64,000 nt of DNA from Lytechinus variegatus. Its lineage: Eukaryota > Echinodermata > Echinoidea > Temnopleuroida > Toxopneustidae. Below, piece after piece: positions 47,088 to 59,500 of this stretch; position 1 is the first letter of the stretch; every line of letters begins with the position of its first letter. The DNA lies in contig NC_054740.1 of assembly GCF_018143015.1 (NCBI RefSeq), positions 14,122,640 through 14,186,639 of the forward strand, in the 5' to 3' direction. The notes below the pieces were generated by a model. It was given only the letters and a program-made list of their open reading frames with translations. It made no database searches and was not told the DNA's origin. Position numbers and translations under genes: made by a program.

Positions 47088-50000
47088 TGAATGAAGAATC
47101 ACGCACACGCACCCACAGCCCCCCCCCCTCTTTCTAAAAAGAGTGAAGTTTCTCTCTCTTTTCATTCTCCTTGGTAGTGACGTCAGGGCGTCAAAGATCA
47201 CTCAGTTTGGAGTGAATTTAGAGTGAACATCCAAATATTTTACATAAACTACTTTATTCAACAATTGAAAATCACTCTTGAAATTTTATTCCCTCCCTCT
47301 GAGGAGTGAACATTTCACTCGATTTTTGTTTTAAAAATGTGACAAATCTGTTTACGATGAACCTTACAGTAGTTGTTTAAACAGTGTAAAAAGTGTAAAA
47401 AAATGTTAAACAGTAAAGTTTATGTTTAATACTTCATTCCCAATGAATTAAGCATGGTTGCTTAAACTGTTTAAGAACTAGAAGCTTCATGTAAATAGCG
47501 TTATATAAATGGCATACTGGGTTTCACGGTACACCATGTATCTTTTTTATTTTGACAATGCCATATCTCATTTAAAGGTATTGTTTAACTTTGTGAGCAG
47601 CCAATTTAAAAAATTCTCAAACCAAGATGAAACATGTGTACCAGTGCATGTATCAGAACTAATAAACCCTGAAAACAACCATTATTGAGAATGAAAAGCT
47701 AAAATTACAAGGCAAACCCCGATTTTGTAAATAGGCGTCTTATAGACGCCTAAATAGTACACATAAGTGTATGGGATGAAATTAAGATGGTGTTTCCGGT
47801 CACTTTATATTTCAACTTTTGAAGCGCTAAATAATTATTTTTGAACGCAATTTGTTCTGGGCTTCATTTTTGTAACATATCCTAGACATAGGTGATAAGT
47901 GTGACCTTTAAGCTCAGATTTTTAAAAAGTCAAACCAATGTTAACCAATCACTTTAAAGCAGAGTGTTGTCTTGGTCGATATGGCACCATTTTAAAGAAA
48001 ATCGGTTTAAAAATGGGACAGTGCACGTCAAAAAACTACCTTGGCAACACGGGCTCGGCAGCCAATCAAAATCAAGGTTACCATGCGTTGTGTTGCCATA
48101 ATGGCAAATACAACAGTTGCAACTCTTAATTTATGAACGGGCCCCGGAATCAGCTCCATCGGCCTTCAAAATAAGAAAATGAGGACTTTTTTCTTTCTGG
48201 GGGGGAGGGGGCTCGCACTGTCCCATTTTTTCAAACGATTTTCTTAAAAATGGTGCCATATCGACCAGGACAACATTCTACTTCAAATAAAATACGTAAA
48301 ACTTTATTCTGAAATATCACCCATTTTTACCCCTGTATAGCCCACCTCTATTTGAAAAACGCCCTATAGTTAAAAAAAAACTGTAGTGAACATAACGATA
48401 CTAAATGAAACACAATAATAGCATTATAAACTACCCAACAGCAATAATAACTATGGAAGACGATGTGGAGATGAAATCAATAGATATATGAATAAATAAA
48501 TATTTTGTAGGAAAGGAGAATAGAAACAATAGAATACTATAAACTGGGTGGGTAGATAAAGAGATCATTCGATGATTTTAATGGACTCGTTGTTACAGAA
48601 TATGGATGGATGACTGGATGGACACAAATTTGAATATAAATGCAATCAAACTTTACATCATTTTAATGAGTTTGCGATTTCTATCAATGAATTCAGCCAT
48701 CATTGAAAGTGGGTTGAAGTAATTGCGCCCGAGGGATCAAAAAGTGATATAAAAAATATAATTAATTGTGTCATCCACTCAGTAATGGGTCTATTTTATT
48801 TCGTCCTCTACTGGAAATATATAAACGGACAATGAAATAAAGTTGAAGTAAGGAAAAATTAAAAATCAATTTAATATAGATGTTTAAAAAAAACAATGAC
48901 ATACATATTGACTGGAATTCTTCTTAGGTCTCTAGCCCACTGACAACCACCCCGTGTCTTATGTCTTGATAGGTCTTGATCTTCTACGTTTTGAAATGTA
49001 CTGTTCATGCAACGTTGTGGTTGTGGTGTCCCGATGGATTGACTTGTCATATCTTGTTTTTAGCCTCATTATGTCATATTTTTGTGGGGGAGAATATCAT
49101 TATAACTATAATTATTATTCATTAAGCATCATTTAATTGTCATTTAAAAATATTTTACTCTGCATTAAGTTAGATATGAATAATTCATATCATATAGAAA
49201 TGTTTAATTATTGCATTTATTATTTATGATGTCACCTATACTTTTTATTCCAATAACAAGCGAGGCTTTCCAGAAGGTCCTCATTCCATTTCAGTATAAT
49301 ATACATGTATTATTAATATTTCTTATCATTTTGTGGTTTATATTGTTGAACTTGAAGTGAAATAAATAAAATCAATCAAACCCAACGCACAGGGGGAGAC
49401 AAGACGACCCCCTCCCATATGCTGTTATATACGGTTTCGGATTTCGAGGGGGCACCCTAGTGATCACTGCCCATTACGACAATCACATACCCCCCCCCCA
49501 CACACACACACACATACCTAGTATACGTGGTATATCGACGCATGAAATAACCTTTTGTACGGGCATTTGACAATTCTATAGCGTATATATCTATCATTAT
49601 GATTTCGTTACTTCACCGGTAATTAAATGTGGTTATCCATTCGCAAAACTATCACTAATTGTTGGAAAATGGGCGGAAATTGATATGAGCACAATCGTGG
49701 CCTTCGATGGTATTTCATTAGTCTTTATGCATACATGCAATTATGATTCGAGGAATCTATGCTAGGTTAATAAGCCTATTATTGCCCCGTAGCTAGCAAC
49801 AAATAAAATGGACATTGTGTTTGGTTTCTGACGTTGACGTTGATTGTTTAATGGGGCTGCTTTCGTTTGTTACATCACTTGGCTCAAGCATTCACGTCGC
49901 ATATTAATGAACACGTTTTGTTCTGAATACTCTCACTCTGAAATCACAGCAATAAATGATGCATCAAAATCTGTTGCTGCTGTATAGTGATTAGGGAATA

Positions 50001-50099
50001 CAATTTGCCAGTGTTTTTTTTCCTTCAAGATTTATATGTGTTAAGTGACTGGTTAATTTGTGAAAGCCTCATTTTCTTTTCATTCGAGACGTCTTTACA
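47088..50099. other. Upstream flank of the channel gene, repeats only
   Basis: Holds the inverted repeat at 47955-48292 and, at 49320-49378, an AAGTGAAATAAATAAAATCA tail that resembles a LINE 3' end. CA and C runs near 49490. No exon supported before 50100. Confidence 0.5.
47955..48292. repeat. Inverted repeat, ~75-bp arms
   Basis: GTCGATATGGCACCATTTTA at about 47977 and its complement at about 48245; both arms run to AAATGGGACAGTGC. The spacer is about 190 bp and contains GAACGGGCCCCGG. Confidence 0.8.
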
Positions 50100-50132
50100 G
50101 TTGGTTTGCCTGAGGAGTACCCTACGCGTACC

Positions 50133-50506
50133 ATGCCAACGCAGAAAGTAACTGTAAAATCCGCCGAGGATGGCACTCCAGGAAAGCCACCACTGGCAAC
50201 GCGAAAGAGCAAGATATTTGCCATCTCACAAGCACCAACAGAACCCAGCTTCGGTAACGACATCGAGAAAGGAAAGAACAAGGTGGTCGAACTGGTCAAC
50301 GGGAAATTGAATAGGAATGCTAAGGTCAACGGCGCGATTAAAGATAACGGCAGCGACGAGGCGATGTCGTCGCCGAGACCGTTTCACCCTTTTATGTATC
50401 GTGATCGTATGTCATGGATCGCTGTTCTATACACTTCAATTCCTGACACAATCGGACTTTCCGGCATCAAATACGCCATCAATGTCGGCGAGAACAAAAT
50501 GAGAAG
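50133..50506 (+). CDS. DEG/ENaC exon 1 (coding)
   Basis: Encodes the cytoplasmic N-terminus, residues 1-124 plus two bases of codon 125. It is Lys/Asn-rich up to about residue 80 and ends with SGIKYAINVGENKMR just before the first membrane segment. The donor is AAG|GTAACA. The same frame is open upstream to 50064 without another ATG, so 50133 is the best start. Confidence 0.85.
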
Positions 50507-53500
50507 GTAACAGATAATAATAATGATCATAATAATAATAATAATAACAATAATGATGGTAATAATAATGATAATGATGATAATAATAATAATAATAATG
50601 ATGATGATGATAATAGTAATGACAATAACAACAATAATGATAATAAAAATGATGATAATAATAATAATGATAACAATAATAATATCATATCAATAATTAG
50701 TCATCAAGAACAATAAATCTTGTAAGGGAGCAATTGACCTCACATTAGTTGAATGAGTGCAGCACATTGTGAATCAATTTCTTGCTGAGAAAATTACGCA
50801 AATGGGTGGGATTCGAACCCGCAACCGTCTGTTTTAAAGTCCGGAAACGAAGCCACTATGGGGCTTCAACGCATTGGCGTCAAGTGCACCATAATTTAGC
50901 ACTTCTTTCGTCTAAACAAGATATGAACAAGATTTCCGGTATGATTTCACCCTTATTTCAGATTATTCTGGATTCTCTTGATCATGGCTGGCTTTGGTCT
51001 AACATGTTATCAGATTGTAGACAGAATCACGTATTTTCTGAACTATCCAACAAATATCAACGTCGCCTTCGACTACAAAGACCAGCTTCCATTGCCAGCT
51101 ATCGCCATTTGTAATATCAACCCATACAGGTATTTTTTTTTTTAATTTTCTCTACCCTTCTTTCGTGCATGCTTTCTGAATCATCGTCTTAGTATATTAT
51201 GTATTTAATTCCAATGATTGCCCCCCCCCCGGGTTGCCAGGCACGGATCCAGCTGGGGGCCAAGTGGCCTTCCCCCAATCTTGTCAAAAAATAAATAAAT
51301 AAACGCATTTTCTTAACTATCCAACCATTATATACATCGCCTTTGACTACAAAGACCAATTTCCATCGCAAGCTATCGCTATTAGATCAACCCATACCAA
51401 TTTCTGTTACATCAGACCATTGATTCATTATTCCTTGTTGGTTTCAACAGAAGAGATCTCATCGAAGGCACACCGTTTGGATACATGGTGACCCACTTCG
51501 TTTGGGACAAAACCTCATTCGACGTGACGCCATACGAAGCTTCCTTGAACGGGACCAACATGACCCAGCTACTACTTGATCTCAAACATCCTTTGAATGA
51601 AACTGTGTTACAGTAAGTCACCAGAATATGATCCAGGTTATTAATACGTTTTATGTACATGTTAACAATGAGCTTAAATAGACAAAAATATATCCATTGG
51701 GAAAAACATACCCTAAACACGTTTGGCTAGTCTTAGAAAAAAAATCCTAAATACGTTTGACCCTGCGATTGACCATTGACCAGTCTTTCAAACCACCTTT
51801 TTTTGAGGGGGGGGGGGATCGGTGTTTCGAGTGCTCGCGCTGCCCGCGTCCGAAATTGAATACAATATTTGACTGAAACAGTTATATATATATAGATCAT
51901 CCCCCATGAACAATCGGCTCACCGCTTGGATTTACCTCCATGGCCCTGTTAACAATAAAACAATAACAATTGGATTCATCTAGACATCGTTTATGACGGA
52001 GGCTAATATATTTGTATCGCTCTTTGTTAGACTATAGTGCATTCCATGCACTTTCCGCTCTTCATATAGGTTTGGAAATGGATACCTGATACACGATTAC
52101 TTGGATTAAATTAACGATAATTTATGATTATATTCAGGAGAATTCAAATTCAAATTTCCATTCTATTTTTTTTTGTATTTTAATTCGATAATAATTGTTC
52201 ATGCATAGCGTCGCGGGCATTGTGGGCACATCGTGGTCTAGTGGTTCTGACTCTCGCCTTTCAAACAGAGAGCCGTAGGTTCGAATCGTAGCCATGGCGT
52301 GTTTTTCTGCAGCTAGAAATTTATCCACACTATGTGAATGGGTACCCGACAGGATTAACACCTTAAATGTTCGAACGCTGAAAGGCAGCTCGAGCTAAAG
52401 CCGGGGTAATGAAAATAATAACAACAATGCGCCTCGGAATAGATTGTTTCTAGATAGATGGCGCTATACAAATGCCTATTATTATTATCATGGGAGTGCA
52501 ACGGGCTTGCTGATTTTGTTAGAATTACATCTAAATACATGACGCACTTTTTGAAGTCATTGTAATCATGATTATCATACGCACCTCACTTATCAAATAT
52601 TGCGAGTGCGAAGCGCGAGCTGAAAATTTAGGAAATTCAGACCTGAAGAGGAGCATTCTGAGGCTTGTGTACAGGAATTCACTAAGACCACACGACATAT
52701 CTCACCAATCCACTAATGCGAACGTATAAGCACAGTCTGGAAATGTTGTATATTCAGACCTTAAAAGAGGGCAATCACTTTGAGTTGTCATGAATAAGAA
52801 GCTTAAATTATGTCACTACATAAAACAATGATAACTCAAAGTGCAAGGAAATATATTTGGTGTGTATTGACTTGAAAATTGATCGTTTTAGTAAAACATC
52901 ATTAATATCTCGTTACACAGACAATGCGAGCACCAGGAACGATGAACACATAAGCGCTGAGCAAATTATGTTTTATAAAGTTATGAAAAATGTAATATAA
53001 CAAAATATATGTAAATGTAATGTAACATATTATAATGTACAATAATTTCTTCTTTCCCACTACGTTTCTCTTCCTTTTTCCCTATTTTTTCCCTTTTCCC
53101 CTGTTTTTTTTTTGCCAACCGATAGGGGGACACGTGCCCCCCGTAGTAACTCCACTGTTCATGCTTATATTCTTGAAGCGCCATGAGTATGATGAGCACT
53201 GAGGGTGGACCTGCGCTTTATAAGTAGCCACTATTTATTATCTAACATTTTTAGCAGCATCTCATTATATATTAAAAAATGTTAATAGATAAAACAAAAA
53301 TAATAGTACTATTGTAATGATCAAATTATCTTGAACAGTAAGGCGGAATCCTTGGCATTCGTTCGATTTCCTAAAAAAATATTCCCGAATACGGAAGAGG
53401 GTGGGCTTAAGGGGAGATTACATTTGAAGAATGGCTGCCTTGAATTTAGAAGTATTTGCTGGGCAATTATTGATGCGTCCAGTGCAGTCCACAACTATTC

Positions 53501-56500
53501 TACATGTTCCAACAATAATTGAATACCTTTCTTCATGTTTCATCTCTTTCAGAGTTAAACTTGGGTATGAGCAATTACCTATTTCATCCTTTTCAACAAG
53601 GTTCACTACTTATGGAATATGTTACACGTTTAATTCAGGTGAAGATGGCCGACCCCCAATTTACATAAAAGCCTCAGGTAGGTCGTTCAGTTCTTATAAA
53701 GAGAGTGAAAAGTACAATTATTGCGTTTGCTATATATGACAGTGCCAATGAAAGTGACAAGCTCATTTTTGGTGTATGAATACGTCGTTTACCTGGAACC
53801 AACTCCCAAACGAAGTTGTAAAAGTTCATTATAACATCACCATTGGTGTTTGAGGATAAGATAGAAGACGCACCTGCGTCCTCTCCTAACATTAGGAAGT
53901 TTCAGCGACCAATACGCAAACGCTTTCTGGAACGTAGAAAATCTATTGTCAAAAGTCCTTCATTTAAAATCGTGCCAATTCGTGAAAATGTGGGAGAGAA
54001 CGCGCATCCATTGTTCGTGCCGTAGTCCCGACTTGTTCACGCCATATTCCCGACAGGTTTACGCATAGCCAAGACATGAATAGTTCACGCACTGTCATGC
54101 CATTCAATTCATCATCATTCATTGGAGCATAAAATCGAACTATGTGAATTGCCGAACGTTACAGCCAAACTGCGCACGGAAATGCCTTTTCGACGAGCAT
54201 TTGCGAGAAGTATGCGTAAACTATTCGTGAGCTACTCGTGAACTAGTCGTAAATATAGCCTGAGCTAGTAGTGAACTAGCAAGGGACTTAGGCTGGTTTG
54301 AGCATGGGGTGGTATGGGGTTGCATGAACTAAAGTTTGGAAAATCAGCTGTTGAAAGCAGAAGAATGTGTATAAATTTCGTTTTGCTTGCCCGTGTCGGA
54401 ACTCCTCTGCCTTAGCGAGAAGGTGCAAGTGCATTCACCTAGTGCAGCCCCCCCCCCCCCCCAGCCTACGCCCTTGACTAATCGTGATGTGTACCACTCG
54501 TGCCATGGCACGACTTGGCCCGACGAGGTTGCGCACAGTTTACGACTAGTTCACGCCAATGATTTCCGACATTGTAAAAGTTTGGCACGACACATCAAGC
54601 ATTGTTCCGCACCGGCCCCTACTCCTCACGACATGGAACGACGTGGCAAGATGTGATTCGTGAACTAGTCGTAAAATATTCGGGCCCCAAAATCGTGCAA
54701 GTGTCATAGCAACATCAACGAGGTGCAATGAATACAGGACCATTTGATTAAAACGACTTGCCAATCACATGAGCAGCTGCCACCTCAAATCAGAAATAAG
54801 ATTAGGATACTTGATGGCTCTTATCTTACAAAATAAACGAAAGACTCCAACTACAACCAAACGAACAAAAAAAACAAGATCAACCAAACAAATAAGAATA
54901 ATATCTATCTCTCGCTAAACTTTCTCAATCTGTGAGATCTTTACACAAAATCCTCGGCATCAATTTATTCCAGGTCCTACATTTGGTCTATCAGTCATTC
55001 TGCACACCAAACAGGAATGGTACTACTTAGAAGAAAGAGACCGATTCTCAGCCGGATTCCACGTTATACTGTATGACCGGGGGACCGAACCGGTTGAAGA
55101 CCTCGGATTTTCAATCAAACCGGGTACCGGAACACAGGTGGCACTGAACATTAAAGAGGTATATAATTACGAATGTCTATAATATAATGACGATGCGGAA
55201 ATGGTGGTAGTTGCGGCAATTATGATAAAATGAGTTGATAACGAAATGGTAATGAATAATGACGTCATCAATATCCCAGAAAGGGGTTGTTGTGGTGGTG
55301 ATTGTGGTTGATATGAGGATGGTGATAATAGTAATCATATTGGTAGTTGCGTTCTTGGTAATCATGGTGTTGGTGATGGAGATGACCATCATGATGGCAT
55401 TGGTGGTGGTGATGATGTTGATCAGTAAATATTACTGAAGATGATGCTGGTGATGTTAGTTAGTAGTGATGGCATGATGGTGTTGATTCTAACATCGATG
55501 ATGGTGCTCCTGTTGCTGATGATGGTGGTTGCAGTGGTGGTTGTGGTAGAAGTGGTGGTGACGATGACAGATTAAAGTGGGTGATGGTGGTAGTGGGGAT
55601 GGTTGTGGTGACATTGCCCCCACTGCATGTCTTGACTGTGATGATTGTGGTGGTAGTAGTGGTTGGTAGCAACTGCGATGGTGCATGGTTGCGGTGAAAG
55701 TACACTCTGAAAAACTCTGCGTAAAATTTTACCCAATATTGGGTAGAACGGGAACATGCATGTTTGCTGGGGTTTTTTACCCCATCTTGAGCAAAATGCA
55801 TGTTTTGAGGGTTAATTTCAACGCAACATTGCGTTAAATTTACAAAGTAGTTAATATCTTCTTACCCAACCAACATACATGTTCCCATTTTACCCAATAT
55901 TGGGCATACCATGTAGCTGCGGCTATATGGTATTGGTTGCAGGTGGTACTGTTGTTTTGGTTGTGTTAATATAACAGGATTTTGACAGTTTTTGTGATTG
56001 ACAATATCAGATGAGATTGTGGGCCTGTGGGATGATATTGCCAGAAGAAAAATCAACTAACCTCATAGAACAGCTTTGCCGATATATAAACTACAGGGAT
56101 TCAAAATATATCCAGATTGGCTGTAGTTAGGGACCAATCGAATTCTGGATTTAGCTTGAATCCTGAAGATCAGTGTTAAATCTCGAGGGATTCGAATTTA
56201 ATCCTTTGAAATCTAAACATGAATGTGTAGGATTTATTGTAGGAATCCTGAAAATATGAGTTTTAATTCTCGAGAGATTTGAATTAAAATCCTTTGAGAT
56301 TATAAACGATCCTGCAGGATTAAAACTAAATCCAAAATTCGATTGTTCTTTTGCGACAGTCCATCTAAATTTAGAGTCAAGATTGAAGAAAGCGAATACG
56401 TTATTTTCGTCAACATTCAAATCTTCGTTTTTCTTCTTTCCCTTTCCTCTTTGTCAGATCAATAACCTAGCCCATCCTCACGGTAAGTGCGAGGATAAAG

Positions 56501-59500
56501 AGCTCGTCAATTATGACTACTACGCCCTCCCAGAATGTTACAACGAATGTATGTCAGATTACATCGTGAGTAGGTGTGGCTGTAAAGCAGCAGCACTACC
56601 AGGTATGCTATCATTCCAGTAGGATCTGCGGGTCAACTCGCGTATAGATGGGGGCATGGTCCGAAGCGCCGCCCCCACCCCCGACTTCCCGCCCCGTCCC
56701 CACGAATCCGCCCAAAAAAAGGGTTCCACCACCAAAATGAGAAAAGGAAAGGAATAGAAGCGAAATATGATTCCATTTTACATATATCGTCAAAATCTTT
56801 CACGACAATAGAATTTTTGTATCAAAAGGGTCAAAATATTTGTTCGCTGGTGACTATATCTATATTTTTATATATTTTATTTTGTTCCATACGCCATGTT
56901 TGTCCCCCTCAAATTGGTAGCTCATTACACCTCTGTGTGGGTTCTAGCTACCCCTCCCTTCCTTTATAAATAATCGCTAAGCCTTGTGTTTGGGATTATT
57001 TTTATAAAAGCTGTCACTTCTTGCTCCCTTTTTAACGATAATCTACCCATTTTTCTTGTGATTTTGAAATCTAAAATATATTGTGTTTTACTTCAAAAAA
57101 GGTATTTCATTTTGAAAGAGGGCACTTTCCTATTTTCTTTCCTACGAGGATTTTTTTAGGACAAGAACCCCCCCCACCGGTTCCGTCGTCACAGCTAGTA
57201 GCAGAATAAGTATTTTGATGTTTACTTCATTGTCAGTTTTAAATATTTTTTTTTAAATCTTAAGTCATATAGTGATTCGTTAATTTTAATTCACATATCT
57301 GCAAATATGCATATTTATAGGTATAAATATGTAAATTTAGGGAACATAGACCTACTTTCGTTGCAACTCTAAAGAAAGAAAGACAGTTGCTAGTGCATGG
57401 GTGATTGTATTCTTAGACAAATCACGCGTGTTATTTAAAAGAAAATACAAATACTCTATTGCAAAATGATAATTAATGATTTTTTAGAAACATGCTTCAT
57501 GTCAATCTCTCCTGTCTACTATCCAATCTCATTTTCATTTCCTTTACAGTCTTTTCTCCTTCTCTCTCTTCTCTTTCTATCTCGGGTTTAACATCTTTTC
57601 ATTAAAACAGTTTAATTTGCTTTCTCAATTGTAAGGGAATACCTTCGATAAGCCCTCGTGGCTTTTGGTGTTTCCATCATTTTTCATTTTTTTAATGTAG
57701 TTTTTACATGTATATAATATAGCCTTCTCTCACTTTCTTTCAATTTTTTTCTTTATGTGATATTATATTCTCGTTTGTAATTTGATTGACATTATGTTTG
57801 TTTTTAATTGAATATGGAGATAAAGGAAATGAAATGAAATTTTCTTGTGGCTTAATTGTGACCAAAACCTTAAATTCATATTGCCTATAATGTAGACTAA
57901 AAAAAAGAAAACTTATGATTTTATTTCTTTACAATATTCCAACAGGAGACGCACCAGACTGTGATCCCATACAATATTTCGGCTGTGGAGCTAATTCTTA
58001 CGGTACGTTCACTTTCATGCAATACTCTTAGAAAAAAAAATGTAGTGATTAGAACCCGGGGCGGATCTAGGATTTTCCAAAAAAGAGGGCGGCACATTTT
58101 CCCGATGAAAAGCATAAAAATAAAATAAAGATAAAAGGTTTTCGCCTTAAGTTGAAGGTCATTTCGTCCGCGGAAAATTTGACAAGCAAAAGAAGAAAAA
58201 AAGGGAAAGGTCCTCGCTGTCGGGGCGCACACTTGGGTAAAAACGGTATATGCGGGCCGGATGTGCCCTTCCCCCTGGATCTGCTAGTGATTAGAACCCC
58301 TATTTCTCCCGTATTTGGACCTTTCTAAGGTTCTTCAAATAAACAAAATATGGTTCCAAACAGTCCAGTAGAACCATTCTGTGGTATACATGGAATCCCT
58401 TGAGGTCATGTAGATAACCTATATGATTCCAAACAGTCCTGTAGAACCGTTCTGTGGTATACATGGAATCCCTTGAGGTCATGTAGATAACCTATATGGT
58501 TCCAAACAGTCCTGTAGAACCGTTCTGTGGTATACATGGAATCCCTTGAGGTCATGTAGATAACCTATATGGTTCCAAACAGTCCAGTAGAACCGTTCTG
58601 TGGTATACATGGAATCCCTTGAGGTCATGTAGATAACCTATATGGTTCCAAACAGTCCTGTAGAACCGTTCTGTGGTATACATGGAATCCCTTGAGGTCA
58701 TGTAGATAACCTATATGGTTCCAAACAGTCCTGTAGAACCGTTCTGTGGTATACATGGAATCCCTTGAGGTCATGTAGATAACCTATATGGTTCCAAACA
58801 GTCCTGTAGAACCGTTCTGTGGTATACATGGAATCCCTTGAGGTCATGTATATAACCTATATGGTTCCAAACAGTCCTGTAGAACCGTTCTGTGGTATAC
58901 ATGGAATCCCTTAAGGTCATGTAGATAACCTATATGGTTCCAAACAGTCCAGTAGAACCGTTCTGTGGTATACATGGAATCCCTTGAGGTCATGTAGATA
59001 ACCTATATGGTTCCAAACAGTCCTGTAGAACCGTTCTGTGGTATACATGGAATCCCTTGAGGTCATGTAGATAACCTATATGGTTCCAAACAGTCCTGTA
59101 GAACCGTTCTGTGGTATACATGGAATCCCTTGAGGTCATGTAGATAACCTATATGGTTCCAAACAGTCCTGTAGAACCGTTCTGTGGTATACATGGAATC
59201 CCTTGAGGTCATGTAGATAACCTATATGGTTCCAAACAGTCCAGTAGAACCGTTCTGTGGTATACATGGAATCCCTTGAGGTCATGTAGATAACCTATAT
59301 GGTTCCAAACAGTCCTGTAGAACCGTTCTGTGGTATACATGGAATCCCTTGAGGTCATGTAGATAACCTATATGGTTCCAAACAGTCCTGTAGAACCGTT
59401 CTGTGGTATACATGGAATCCCTTGAGGTCATGTAGATAACCTATATGGTTCCAAACAGTCCTGTAGAACCGTTCTGTGGTATACATGGAATCCCTTGAGG

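Noticed and set aside
50097-50132. Channel start at TTG 50106
   Set aside because: A non-ATG start is unlikely in an animal gene; the ATG at 50133 with A at -3 is better.
52215-52290. tRNA-Glu-like gene
   Set aside because: No acceptor pairing; continues into a SINE body with a LINE-type tail.
55460-55801. His/Pro/Thr-rich minus-strand frames
   Set aside because: Same kind of microsatellite translation in intron 5.
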